A stretch of DNA of 64,000 nucleotides from Fictibacillus barbaricus. Lineage in GTDB: Bacteria; Bacillota; Bacilli; Bacillales; Fictibacillaceae. The notes under the pieces are model-generated. The model had not been told where the DNA came from, made no database searches, and worked only from the letters and a program-made list of their open reading frames with translations. The stretch is taken from contig NZ_BMCE01000002.1 of the NCBI RefSeq assembly GCF_014635025.1, positions 992,001-1,056,000 on the forward strand. The letters are read 5' to 3'. Each line of letters opens with the position of its first letter. Position 1 is the first letter of the stretch. Shown here piece after piece: positions 7,880 through 16,303 of this stretch. Made by a program: the position numbers and the translations under genes.

Positions 7880-8410
7880 CTATGTAAGGATAAGATCACG
7901 ATTTCGTAAGCGTTCTCGTTCCTTTTCTGTAGTTCGATTGGTTAGCATCGTTCTGTAATGAGCGGCTCGATGAAGTTTGCCTCTGAAGGCTGAGTGGGAA
8001 CTATCGATGGGTAGGTCCATACCATTTGAAAAAATAACCCTGACCTTCTTCAGGCCGATTTTTTCATAGTCGTCTATGTGGGGATGAGACAGCCAGATGC
8101 AGGTATCTTTTCGTGGTGATTGCGTGGGAAAGAAGAAAATATCAAGTTTGGAGTTAATCATGATGGGAGCGAAACATAGCTTTCCCAAATTAATTCGTGC
8201 GGCTTCTTTCTTACCATCATAGGTTCCGCCGTAGTAAGGACAAGTATCTACGATGATTCGAGTAGGTTTCTTTTCAACGAGGATGACAGCATCTCTTTCA
8301 TAAATCTCTGCACACACAGCACCCCACTGGTTAACAAACGGATGAATGGCCATCGTGTCACTGTTAATCAAATATTCCTCAACCTTGTCTTGCACGAACT
8401 TGTACTTCAT
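7880..8410 (-). CDS. comK: Competence transcription factor ComK
   Basis: A 176-aa homologue of ComK, the B. subtilis master regulator that binds AT-rich K-boxes as paired dimers to switch on DNA-uptake genes. The frame shows INSDTMAIHPF near residue 15, ILVEKKPTRIIVDTCPYYGGTYDGKKEAA near 43-72 (a Cys followed by YYG is typical), CFAPIMIN and FFFPTQSPRKDTCIWLSHPHI. Length is slightly below the 192 aa of B. subtilis ComK. The start is ATG at 8408-8410. The gene stands alone with its own terminator. Auto-regulation is expected from the family, but I could not place a convincing K-box upstream. Confidence 0.88.
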   Translation of the reverse strand: MKYKFVQDKVEEYLINSDTMAIHPFVNQWGAVCAEIYERDAVILVEKKPTRIIVDTCPYYGGTYDGKKEAARINLGKLCFAPIMINSKLDIFFFPTQSPRKDTCIWLSHPHIDDYEKIGLKKVRVIFSNGMDLPIDSSHSAFRGKLHRAAHYRTMLTNRTTEKERERLRNRDLILT

Positions 8411-8582
8411 TCAGTACCTCCTAGTTATTTTTTTAACTGCCCCAATACCCTTTCTCTTCATAGTACAAATATCCCCTGACACCTATACTATGTAGTAATA
8501 TTTTACCATTCAAAAATACACTCATCTACATATTTTTCCAAAAATCTTCAAAATATTTAGTTTATTTTAGTTGCCAATAATA

Positions 8583-8612
8583 AAAGCGAGTGAATATCTC
8601 ACTCGCTTTTCC
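8583..8612 (-). terminator. Terminator of the AbrB-like gene
   Basis: AAAGCGAGTGA and TCACTCGCTTTT form a stem with a TATC loop, immediately after the stop codon. Confidence 0.75.
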
Positions 8613-8915
8613 CTATTCATCTTGTTTTAAGATCACTTTCTCTTCAGCATGCACGATGTAAATGTTATAAATTTTATGACTGAGTTTCTGCCTTAGATTT
8701 AAAGGAATCGTGAGTACACCTTTCTTACTTAACCTTTGTGTGTACTCTCTTTCAACGTTCTTATCAATAATAACCACATCATTTTCACAGTCAATGCCTA
8801 CGATCGTATCGCGAGTGATATTGAATTCTTCTCTCCAGCTTACGGGAATGTAAAGATAACCTCTGTCGTTGTCATAATACTTCTCTGCCAGTTTAAACAT
8901 AATTACTTTATTCAC
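8613..8915 (-). CDS. AbrB-like hypothetical protein (100 aa)
   Basis: Small basic protein that may carry two successive swapped-hairpin (SpoVT/AbrB-like) units: RGYLYIPVSWREEFNITRDTI near residues 18-38, and KGVLTIPLNLRQKLSHKIYN near 65-84. The pattern of a beta strand, an I-P dipeptide and then an R/K helix matches this fold. It might be a DNA-binding transition-state-type regulator. It lies upstream of comK on the same strand, but the gene has its own terminator. No other function is evident, and the fold call is tentative. Confidence 0.5.
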   Translation of the reverse strand: MNKVIMFKLAEKYYDNDRGYLYIPVSWREEFNITRDTIVGIDCENDVVIIDKNVEREYTQRLSKKGVLTIPLNLRQKLSHKIYNIYIVHAEEKVILKQDE

Positions 8916-9025
8916 CTGCTCTTCAAGAATCGGGAAATTTTATATTACTATAATAGAAAAAAGGATGACAGAAAGAAAAGACATTTTTAATAAAATATTT
9001 ACAAATGAATATATCCGATAACTAA

Positions 9026-9145
9026 CAATTTATTGAGACGGTTGAGCGCGAAGAATTATATGAATTTATTACAGAAGCTGCTAAACTAACTGGTTTACAT
9101 ATGGATGAAGATGAAGACATAACCGAAGAGTGGAGAGAATGGTAA
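9026..9145 (+). pseudogene. Short acidic reading frame lacking a usual start codon
   Basis: After an in-frame stop at 9023-9025, about 39 codons run to TAA at 9143-9145, ending in DEDEDITEEWREW. A strong terminator follows at once, as expected behind a real gene. No ATG, GTG or TTG with a ribosome binding site is present at the 5' end; the only in-frame ATG is deep inside (near 9100). It may be the 3' end of a lost gene. I do not recognise the family. Confidence 0.4.
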
Positions 9146-9178
9146 AAGGAGCAGACGCTGCTCCTTTTTATTTTTTAT
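9144..9178 (+). terminator. Terminator after the acidic fragment
   Basis: AAAGGAGCAG and CTGCTCCTTT form a stem followed by a long T-rich tail. Confidence 0.8.
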
Positions 9179-9284
9179 AACTACGCCTCAAGTCTTAATC
9201 AAATTACACCTGGAGAAACTGTCTGCACTTTCTTTCTTTGTCTAAACTAATAGTATGAAGAAATGACGAACGGAGACATGAGTT

Positions 9285-10145
9285 ATGACAGATACTTTTA
9301 CCAAAAAACAAATCACACTCGAGCTTCTGCTGCACATCACACTAACATCATTAACCCTTGTAACACTGTTCAAATTGCTGCCCACCATCCAGCCAGTCTT
9401 CAAGTTGATCGGGATTGGTTTATCACTTCTTATCGTTACTTTTGACGTATTATTCTTGGCAAAAAATAGCCTGCCATCCTTAAAAATCACACGATTGATC
9501 GCGATCTATTTCTTTGCCGTCAGCTTGATCGTTTTTGCTATCTTCTATCTGACAAAGCTACTCGTATTAACTGATATGTACGGATTTGAAAATTTGCTTA
9601 AACTTCATGAATCGACTGCAAAACTTATATACTTAGCCATCTGTTTCGCGCAACCGATCGTTCTCCCGTTGCCTGAAGTGGTGACAGTTGCAGGAGCAAG
9701 TGCTGTATTCGGACCTGTAACGGCGATTTCTCTAGGATTTCTTGGAACGCTTGCCGGTATCATCGTGATGTATTTCATCGCAAGGATTGGCGGTCAGCGC
9801 ATCGTTTCCCGATTTATAAAAGAAGAACACCTCGCAAAATACCAAAGTTATGTAAAGAGAAATGAATTCCTATTCTTAGCTATTATGTTTATCATTCCCA
9901 TTCTTCCAGACGAAATCATCTGTGTTGGAGCAGGGCTAGGCGGAGTTACATTTAGAAGATTCTTTATCATTGCGGCTTTAACAAAGCTTTTTACGTCCAC
10001 GATCTTTGCGTATTCTGTAGAACTTGCGAAAATGTTCTCACTTTCCCCAACTGAACTGATGGTGTACGCTTCCCTCATCTCTGGTGCTGCGTTCATCTTA
10101 ACAACAACGATCAAACGAAATGTAAAACAAAAAGAAGAAGCATAA
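9285..10145 (+). CDS. TVP38/TMEM64 (VTT domain) family membrane protein
   Basis: Polytopic inner-membrane protein of 286 aa with about seven hydrophobic segments. The conserved VTT/SNARE-associated block runs from LPLPEVVTVAGASAVFGP (near residue 125) through LGFLGTLAGIIVMYFIARIGGQ to FIIPILPDEIICVGAGLGGVTFRRF. Relatives include YtxB/YdjX-type and DedA-like proteins, some of which act as lipid scramblases or flippases. ATG at 9285 follows the ribosome binding site CGGAGAC. The gene is alone, with a terminator after it. The exact substrate is unknown. Confidence 0.85.
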   Translation: MTDTFTKKQITLELLLHITLTSLTLVTLFKLLPTIQPVFKLIGIGLSLLIVTFDVLFLAKNSLPSLKITRLIAIYFFAVSLIVFAIFYLTKLLVLTDMYGFENLLKLHESTAKLIYLAICFAQPIVLPLPEVVTVAGASAVFGPVTAISLGFLGTLAGIIVMYFIARIGGQRIVSRFIKEEHLAKYQSYVKRNEFLFLAIMFIIPILPDEIICVGAGLGGVTFRRFFIIAALTKLFTSTIFAYSVELAKMFSLSPTELMVYASLISGAAFILTTTIKRNVKQKEEA

Positions 10146-10162
10146 TAATTTCACGTGACCAA

Positions 10163-10195
10163 GAGCCTAGAGCCAATGACTCAGGCTTTTTTCTT
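10163..10195 (+). terminator. Terminator of the VTT-domain gene
   Basis: AGAGCCTAGAG and CTCAGGCTTTTTT form a stem-loop with a T run. Confidence 0.6.
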
Positions 10196-10300
10196 TATGT
10201 TAGGTAAATTGTATGAATTATCTGACTACTAATTGTATTCCTTATTTTGGTGTATTAGTATAAGGCTTGTACAACAAATTAAGGGAGTGACTGAATCCAC

Positions 10301-11494
10301 ATGTTCAAACGAAGAATGGTATACACACTCGGCGCCTTGGTCCTATCTGCAAGCCTTACAGCACCAACTTTTGCCTCAGCAAACACGTCTCCCGGAACAC
10401 CTGATCAACAAACGTTCTCTGTAGATGGCTTCATCAATCATGCAGAACTCACAAACAAGCTGCAGCAGATCGCAACCAACTCTCAAGGAAAAGTGAAAGT
10501 TGAAACAGCTGGCTACTCTAACCGTAACCGCGAGATCTACAAAGCGACAGTTGGTACAGGTAAAAAAGTGGTGATGATCCAAAGTGAAATCCATGGAAAT
10601 GAGAAAACAGGAACAAATGCCATTTTAAATATCCTTCAGTTCTTAGGATCTAATTCTCCTGAAGCAGAGAAAATCCGCAGTGAGATTACACTCGTTGCCC
10701 TTCCGATGATAAACCCGGATGCGTCTGAATTGGATCGCCGCGGAAATGACCTGAACTGGAACGAAGTTGTAAGCAAATTCCCTCAGTTATCAACCGCAAA
10801 GCCATCTTGGAACTATTATACGTACAAAAATGAAACATACGATTATGCGTCTAAACCAGGATTTGACGTGAACCGTGACTTTAACCCGGATCTTAACTAT
10901 GTACCAAAAGCATCTGATTTCCCTGGCAAATCCTCTACTCCTGGCTGGTACATCACGCCTGAATCACAAACGGTACGTGATGTGTATAAAGACCTTGTAA
11001 AGGAATTTGGAAAGGTCGAAGCGTTCATCGACCTCCATCACCAAGCACCTTACTATGAAGTAGATGGTACGGATGATCTTGTAACGTTCTCCATCTCTGC
11101 GCAGTTCGTGCCAAATCCAAAAACGACTGAAGGCGCAGCCTACGCGCAATATGCCGATAAATATGACTATGATTACTCCCGACAGCTGAACGTTGCGGTG
11201 TATGATGCGATGCAGGAGCAAGGTGATTCACCATTCGGAAACATCTCATTGTATCCGCAGAATCAGAACCTGCCTGGAACAGCACTTGGGTCATTCGCAC
11301 TGAACGGCAGTGGTACGGTGCTCTTTGAAGTGCGAGGCCAAACACAATCGTTCGGTCAGAAGAAAAAAGGCCAGCTTGTAAAAGCCATCGAACGCGGACT
11401 ATACGGAGTCATTGATGGCGTTACCGATGGTTCTGTTTATAACATCGATCCTGAAAAATATGAGTCTATTCCTTTAACAGAAGGAAGACAGTAA
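10301..11494 (+). CDS. Secreted M14-family zinc carboxypeptidase
   Basis: Exported metallocarboxypeptidase (397 aa). A Sec signal peptide (MFKRRMVYT start, cleavage near TFASA) precedes the catalytic domain. Zinc ligands are HGNEKTG (HxxE type, near residue 99) and a later His in FIDLHHQAP (near 246). The general-base Glu lies in VLFEVRGQ near the C-terminus. It also has NPDAS and DVNRDFN substrate-site blocks. Release of C-terminal residues from peptides outside the cell is expected. The ribosome binding site GGGAG is 13 bases before ATG, which is long. A fragment of a second copy of this gene survives at 31241-31312, so paralogues once existed. Confidence 0.9.
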   Translation: MFKRRMVYTLGALVLSASLTAPTFASANTSPGTPDQQTFSVDGFINHAELTNKLQQIATNSQGKVKVETAGYSNRNREIYKATVGTGKKVVMIQSEIHGNEKTGTNAILNILQFLGSNSPEAEKIRSEITLVALPMINPDASELDRRGNDLNWNEVVSKFPQLSTAKPSWNYYTYKNETYDYASKPGFDVNRDFNPDLNYVPKASDFPGKSSTPGWYITPESQTVRDVYKDLVKEFGKVEAFIDLHHQAPYYEVDGTDDLVTFSISAQFVPNPKTTEGAAYAQYADKYDYDYSRQLNVAVYDAMQEQGDSPFGNISLYPQNQNLPGTALGSFALNGSGTVLFEVRGQTQSFGQKKKGQLVKAIERGLYGVIDGVTDGSVYNIDPEKYESIPLTEGRQ

Positions 11495-11501
11495 GAAACA
11501 G

Positions 11502-11532
11502 AGGGGAACTTCACTTTAAGAAGTTCCCTTTA
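11502..11532 (+). terminator. Terminator of the carboxypeptidase gene
   Basis: GGGAACTTC and GAAGTTCCC form a stem with an ACTTTAA loop, followed by TTTATT. It may also serve the convergent SDR gene. Confidence 0.75.
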
Positions 11533-11536
11533 TTCA

Positions 11537-12469
11537 TTAAGCTTTATTTTCAATCCATGATAACGTTTCTTCCAATCCTATCTTGTACGGAGTTCGTGGT
11601 ACTGAAGTAAATTTCTGTTCATATTTTTCTCCACTTAAGATTACCGGTTCTTCCGTTAGGTACATCATCTCAATCAGCTCTTTCATAAACGGTGAAAATA
11701 TACTCATAAAACGAATCATATTCTTTTTAACTATTCTTACGCTTTTTTTATAGCCTGTTATTTCTCTGATGATCTTAACTACTTCTTCTCCAGAGATCGG
11801 GCGTGCTGCAGGGATATTCCAGTTTTGATCATACGTATCTTCTTGGAGTGAAAGGTTAACAACCGCTTTGGCAGCATCTTTCGTGTAGATAAACTCCCTT
11901 TGAAGGCAAGGATCTCCTATATAATTTGTTTTTTTATTTTCAACAACGTTCTTAAGAGTCTCGTATAGCAGAGTGTTATTCGCATTAGGTCCATACAGAT
12001 CAGGTAAGTGAGCAATTAAATGATGGACACTGGAATTCTTAAGCTTCCTCTCCATTTCTAGTCGAATACATCCTTTATTCGTATGCGGCATTTTAACAGC
12101 CGTTTCTGTTACTCTGTTTTTTTGCTTGCCATAGGCATAGATATTGTCTGCAAGTACGATTTTTAATTGTTTGACTTCTCCTACATGTATTAGATTATCC
12201 ATGCAAGGAATGTGGGTTCTACTCCATTCTGGATAAGGAAAACTTACAGCATGGAAGATTACATCTACATCTTTTGAGGCATTCATCACATCACTTAGTT
12301 CAAGAGCATCCCCAGGGTAAATTGTTACGCCAGTTGTTTTTTGAAAGAGATTCTTTAATTTATTTTCACCACGAGCAAATGCAACAACCTTCACACCCTT
12401 TGAAACTAGCTCTTGGACCAATGCATATCCAATTCCACCTGATGCTCCTACTACTAAAGCTTTTTTCAT
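11537..12469 (-). CDS. NAD(P)-dependent epimerase/dehydratase (extended SDR)
   Basis: Rossmann-fold oxidoreductase of about 310 aa. The nucleotide-binding motif GASGGIG lies at residues 8-14. Later blocks include VIFHAVSFP, a serine-poor YAYGK active-site segment (Y-x-x-x-K, near 117-121) and the DLYGPNAN block, followed by a REFIYTKDAAKAV region typical of extended SDRs. ATG at 12467-12469 follows GAGGGAGA. The longer frame reads through the upstream operator and is rejected. A palindrome matching the one before the adjacent tetR sits just upstream, so this is probably the regulated target of that TetR protein. The substrate is unknown. Confidence 0.83.
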   Translation of the reverse strand: MKKALVVGASGGIGYALVQELVSKGVKVVAFARGENKLKNLFQKTTGVTIYPGDALELSDVMNASKDVDVIFHAVSFPYPEWSRTHIPCMDNLIHVGEVKQLKIVLADNIYAYGKQKNRVTETAVKMPHTNKGCIRLEMERKLKNSSVHHLIAHLPDLYGPNANNTLLYETLKNVVENKKTNYIGDPCLQREFIYTKDAAKAVVNLSLQEDTYDQNWNIPAARPISGEEVVKIIREITGYKKSVRIVKKNMIRFMSIFSPFMKELIEMMYLTEEPVILSGEKYEQKFTSVPRTPYKIGLEETLSWIENKA

Positions 12470-12485
12470 ATTGTTCTCCCTCTCT

Positions 12486-12503
12486 ATTTGACCAGTGGTC
12501 AAT
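12486..12503. promoter_or_regulatory. TetR-type operator before the SDR gene
   Basis: TTGACCAGTGGTCAA is a near-perfect palindrome at 12488-12502, about 18 bases before the SDR start codon. The same core recurs before tetR. Confidence 0.75.
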
Positions 12504-12546
12504 AATATTTAAAATAAAACTCTAGGCTATATGTAAAACCTAAAGT

Positions 12547-13113
12547 TTAATCTAATGCTTTCAAGATAAAATCCGCATGTACTTGTGCAGCATCAATTGC
12601 TTCTTTATAGCTGCTTACAGAGCCACTGTAATGAGAAACAAATCCATGAAGGGAAATAAATGCGGAGTAAATATCTTTAATCAGTAATCTTTTATGAGAT
12701 AATAACTGGACGGTCTCAGCAAACTTTTGATAGCTTAGGTTTGCAGCTTCGTGAGATAGTCCATCTACTTCCTTATTCCGCGTCATGAACATAATTTCAT
12801 ACTGACTTTGGTGATCCAAACCAAATTCGATAAAACAAAGAAACACATTTTTAAGCTTTCCATGCTTATCTCCTGGATCGTTAACTGTATCCTCCATTCG
12901 TTTGTTTAACGAAATAAAGTATTCCTCTATGATGGTATAAAACAACTCAGCTTTATTTTTAAAATGATAATAAATAGCACCGTGGCTGCAATCGAGTTCT
13001 TGAGCAATACTGCGCATAGATACTTGGTGAAAGTCTTTCCTTTCAAATTGCTTTCTTGCTTCTTTTACAATCATGTCTCTTGTAAGTTCTTGTGATGCTT
13101 TCTTGCGAGGCAC
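12547..13113 (-). CDS. TetR/AcrR family transcriptional regulator
   Basis: Repressor of 188 aa. The N-terminal helix-turn-helix spans about residues 12-55 (ARKQFERKDFHQVSMRSIAQELDCSHGAIYYHFKNKAELF), the textbook TetR layout. The C-terminal ligand domain is less conserved. GTG at 13111-13113 follows AAAGGGGGAG. The operator TTGACCAGTGGTTAA lies just upstream at 13130-13144, and an almost identical site lies before the SDR gene downstream. Autoregulation plus control of the SDR is therefore likely. The inducer is unknown. Confidence 0.9.
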   Translation of the reverse strand: MPRKKASQELTRDMIVKEARKQFERKDFHQVSMRSIAQELDCSHGAIYYHFKNKAELFYTIIEEYFISLNKRMEDTVNDPGDKHGKLKNVFLCFIEFGLDHQSQYEIMFMTRNKEVDGLSHEAANLSYQKFAETVQLLSHKRLLIKDIYSAFISLHGFVSHYSGSVSSYKEAIDAAQVHADFILKALD

Positions 13114-13128
13114 CTAACTCCCCCTTTA

Positions 13129-13145
13129 ATTGACCAGTGGTTAAT
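13129..13145. promoter_or_regulatory. TetR-type operator before tetR
   Basis: ATTGACCAGTGGTTAAT is a palindrome with one or two mismatches. It shares the core TTGACCAGTGGT with the site at 12488-12502 and lies 15 bases upstream of the tetR start. Confidence 0.75.
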
Positions 13146-13316
13146 TAATATTATACTCACATCTAAGCCAAATACAATAATTTCCTCTCATTATTTTTAA
13201 AAACATTTTTAAAATCCTTTTCTCGTGTAGACTTTTACTACAATTTTTATGTATAGGAATGAAAACCTGCCAAAACAATAAAATGCCCAAAGCCTAATAG
13301 CTCTGAGCTTTTTCTT

Positions 13317-13832
13317 TTACTTCACCAGCTTGTACATCAAAACATCATCTACGTATTCATTGTCACTAAACTTAAACTCCCTCACTTTACGTCCTTCTTC
13401 CACAAACCCTAACTTTTTATATAGTTCTATGGCTCTGGTGTTCGTCGAGAACGTACCTAACGAAACTTTTTCGATTACGGGGTGCTGTTCAGCCCACGAC
13501 AACAACTCATGGATTAATAGTTTACCAATCCCCTGATTCCGATAATTCTTTTGAAGCATGATGGCAAACGATCCTGTATGGTGCATTCTCTTCCGTTCTT
13601 GTGACCGGAACACGATCCACCCTACTACCTTATTATCCACTTCTGCGACTAGCATTGTTTCTCTTTCATGATCAAAGATTTTTCGAATCCATTCCTGATG
13701 CTCTTCCGTCGTTTTATTAATTTCTTCAGCTACGGCGATAAAGTAATCTTTTTCTGTAACGACCTCACGCTGGATGTCGAGTACAGCTTCAGCATCCTCT
13801 ATACGAGCTGTACGAATGATAGCTTTAGACAT
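13317..13832 (-). CDS. GNAT family N-acetyltransferase
   Basis: Acetyltransferase of 171 aa. Motifs run IIRTARIEDAEAVLDIQ at the N-terminus, VVGWIVFRSQ, SFAIMLQKNYRNQGIGKLLI (the acetyl-CoA loop R/Q-x-x-G-x-G, near 105-112), and TNTRAIELYKKLGFVEEG at the end. This is the common pattern of the RimI/YhhY-like GNATs. ATG at 13830-13832 follows GGGGGAAT. The gene stands alone between tetR and the phosphoesterase gene. The substrate cannot be inferred. Confidence 0.85.
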   Translation of the reverse strand: MSKAIIRTARIEDAEAVLDIQREVVTEKDYFIAVAEEINKTTEEHQEWIRKIFDHERETMLVAEVDNKVVGWIVFRSQERKRMHHTGSFAIMLQKNYRNQGIGKLLIHELLSWAEQHPVIEKVSLGTFSTNTRAIELYKKLGFVEEGRKVREFKFSDNEYVDDVLMYKLVK

Positions 13833-13908
13833 CGTAATTCCCCCTTTTCTCACAGACGTTCTAAAATTCTACATAAAATGATGATTCCCTTCACAGTAAA
13901 AAGAAAAA

Positions 13909-13943
13909 ATCGAGCAAAACCACCTGGGGGTTCTACTCGATTT
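13909..13943 (-). terminator. Terminator of the Tat phosphoesterase gene
   Basis: ATCGAGTAGAACC and GGTTTTGCTCGAT form a stem followed by TTTTTTC on the minus strand. A diverged copy of this same terminator survives at 31133-31170 beside a phosphoesterase fragment. Confidence 0.8.
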
Positions 13944-13951
13944 CTTACTGA

Positions 13952-15148
13952 TTATGCTTTTACCGCTTCCTTCTCTGGGAGTGGAGCCGGATCAATGCTT
14001 TGATCGTTCGCTGTAAGATCGATGCCGTAGTCTTTTGCAAACACCATGTGGGTTTCTGCTAGTACGTTTTCATGGTTCAAATCAAGGTTAAACACACGTG
14101 CCCCGCGGAGACGGTTGCGGTCTGCTCCAGAAAGGCCGTACGTTCCAAATCCAGTGTTTCCACTGTACCCCAGCATGATGCCGTAATAGTTTCCAGCATA
14201 CGTGTTGATGTGGTCATGGCCGCAGAATACGCCTTTTACATCACCACGGTGCTGCATCGCCGAGAACAGTCCTGAATTGATCGGTCCTGGGCACTCAGCT
14301 TCATTACGCTCACCAGTGATTTGGTGTTTCTCTACAGCACGCTTATGATCTGCTTCTGTACGGCTGTCGACACTCGCATACCACATGTAACGGTGCTCCC
14401 ATAACGGAATGTGGATGAACATGAGTGACGGCACCTTATAGCCAAATCGGTTCTCGATCTTCTGAGATGTTTCGTTATACCAGCTTACTTGGTCAAAACG
14501 AAGCCAGTCCCACGTCGGGTAGCCTTGGAAGTCTTGTCCAGCAATTGTTTTTGGTGCATAACGCCCGCTGTCCAGCAGCCAAAGGTTAAACGCTGCTTTC
14601 TTCGCTTCATGATCCCAGACGAGCAGGTTCATGTTGCCTGTCCCAGTAACTTTTGCACCTTTATCGTTCAAGTTATGTTTATAAGAACGGTAGAATTCGA
14701 GCATCTTCTCTTCATCTATACCGTTTTTAGGAGTGGAATCCTCATCATGGTTGCCGAATGTAACGGCCCACTTGATCCCGCGCTTTTCCATCGGCTGCAC
14801 AACGTTGTTCATCGCTTGTTTCATTTCAAGAGGTGTATCACAGCCACCCGTAATGTTATCTCCATTCATGACAACAAAATCTGGTTTCTCTGAATCTAGC
14901 ACTTTTTCCATCAGCTCGATCGTACGGCGGTCGATGCGCTCATCATCCTGCGTGTCGTTGAACTGAACTACTTTGAACTTGCCATTCTGGTGAAAACGAA
15001 GAACTTTTTCCTCATGACTGTCAGCGTGTATTGTCGTATTCTGATTAAAAAGTGAAGACGACTCACCAAGCGAGCCAAGTGTTAATGCAAGTGTACTCGC
15101 TCCCCCAATCTTAATAAAATCACGACGGTTAACTTGTTTTGAACTCAT
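13952..15148 (-). CDS. Tat-exported calcineurin-like phosphoesterase
   Basis: Metallophosphoesterase of 398 aa related to Dcr2/purple acid phosphatase-like proteins. The N-terminus has a twin-arginine signal (NRRDFIKIGG, residues 7-16) followed by a hydrophobic stretch, so it should be exported folded with its metals. Metal-ligand motifs are FNDTQDD, MNGDNITGG, GNHDED, FIHIPLWEH and GHDHIN, in the expected order. ATG at 15146-15148 follows GGAGGGG; the longer frame adds 17 residues upstream of that site. The gene is monocistronic. It probably hydrolyses phosphomonoesters or diesters outside the cell. A remnant of a paralogue's 3' end lies at 31180-31230. Confidence 0.88.
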   Translation of the reverse strand: MSSKQVNRRDFIKIGGASTLALTLGSLGESSSLFNQNTTIHADSHEEKVLRFHQNGKFKVVQFNDTQDDERIDRRTIELMEKVLDSEKPDFVVMNGDNITGGCDTPLEMKQAMNNVVQPMEKRGIKWAVTFGNHDEDSTPKNGIDEEKMLEFYRSYKHNLNDKGAKVTGTGNMNLLVWDHEAKKAAFNLWLLDSGRYAPKTIAGQDFQGYPTWDWLRFDQVSWYNETSQKIENRFGYKVPSLMFIHIPLWEHRYMWYASVDSRTEADHKRAVEKHQITGERNEAECPGPINSGLFSAMQHRGDVKGVFCGHDHINTYAGNYYGIMLGYSGNTGFGTYGLSGADRNRLRGARVFNLDLNHENVLAETHMVFAKDYGIDLTANDQSIDPAPLPEKEAVKA

Positions 15149-15352
15149 TCCAAACCCCTCCGATTTTTGTACTGGTCTTACCACTAAATAGAGTAGCAAC
15201 CAGATTTATAGGAAGTGTATGGCTGGTGTAAAGGTTGTATATAAAAAGCGTTTAAGAATTTTTACAAAGAAGTGCCCCCATAAAATTTGAACAAGGACAC
15301 CTTATACGTTTTGAAGAAATAATGGACAGCAAAAATTTCAGGAGGAACGAAC

Positions 15353-16243
15353 ATGTTTAACTTTAAACGAAAAGCCAGAGTCTCCGCTGGAGATATCTTT
15401 GCGGTCGGGCTGCCTGACGGCCGATATGGTGCGATCCGAGTTATGGATCACGATGGCCGCTCTTCTATGATCGCTACCACCCCTTATATGGATAAAGCAC
15501 TTCCAGACATTGAAAATGAAATATTAAAAGAAACGCTAGTACAAAATCGTTTCTTTTTTGATGGTGCTCCAGCTGTATCGAGAGTTGATGGAAAGCCCCC
15601 AAAAGAGTTGATCTACATCGGTAACATGAAGGTGAAAAATAAAATGATACGCACTGATTACAGTGGGGTCTGGGATAAAACAACAGGTATCGAAGCGTAT
15701 TATGAATGGCGTTGGATCCATGATAGAGAAAACTTTGAGCGAGAAGTACGAGAAGACGAAGAAACGATGGAAAGAGAAGCAAACGCAGAAAACCAAAAGC
15801 CTAAGAAGATGATGAAGGAAGAGATGTTTTGGGATATTATCTCTTTCATTGATGAAGAGGATACCGAACCAGCTGTTACGGCATTAGCAAAACTCGGAGT
15901 TCGCAGTATCAAGCAGTTTGAAGAAGCACTTTCCTATAAACTGTTTCAATTAGATACAATGGAACACGCGAGAAACATAGGCATCTATTCTTATGACGAA
16001 ACAAAAGACCATTTCTCAGTTGATCTGTTTTTGTATTTCCGTTGTGCCGTTATTGCGCAAGGCAAAGAATTTTTTGAATCAGTACTTACAGACCCTGCCT
16101 TAATGCCTAAAGGTGACACATTTGAACCGCTGCTCGATCTAGCTGCTGACGCTTTTGAAAGACGTACCGGGAAAGATTTTGATTATGATCCGGGATGTGA
16201 TTACGAGACATTTTCCAATGTAAAGGGGTGGTGGAAAGCATAA
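15353..16243 (+). CDS. DUF4240-containing protein with Imm26-like N-terminus
   Basis: A 296-aa cytoplasmic protein. Residues 1-125 are beta-rich and begin with SAGDIFAVGLPDGRYGAIRV, which recalls the Imm26-type immunity fold. After a charged linker (residues 125-155), the C-terminal half starts with EEMFWDIISFID and continues with LGVRSIKQFEEALSYKLFQLDT, the pattern of DUF4240, a family found in contact-dependent toxin immunity loci. No toxin gene is adjacent. ATG at 15353 follows AGGAGG. It could be an orphan immunity protein, but function is inferred only from family context. Confidence 0.65.
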   Translation: MFNFKRKARVSAGDIFAVGLPDGRYGAIRVMDHDGRSSMIATTPYMDKALPDIENEILKETLVQNRFFFDGAPAVSRVDGKPPKELIYIGNMKVKNKMIRTDYSGVWDKTTGIEAYYEWRWIHDRENFEREVREDEETMEREANAENQKPKKMMKEEMFWDIISFIDEEDTEPAVTALAKLGVRSIKQFEEALSYKLFQLDTMEHARNIGIYSYDETKDHFSVDLFLYFRCAVIAQGKEFFESVLTDPALMPKGDTFEPLLDLAADAFERRTGKDFDYDPGCDYETFSNVKGWWKA

Positions 16244-16303
16244 GCATAATCTATGTTGATGGAGAAAATCATAAAGCATACAAATAATATCAAGCCCAGC
16301 AAT

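Noticed and set aside
8411-8612. K-boxes for ComK autoregulation upstream of comK
   Set aside because: The region is A/T-rich, but I found no convincing pair of AAAA-N5-TTTT sites with proper spacing.
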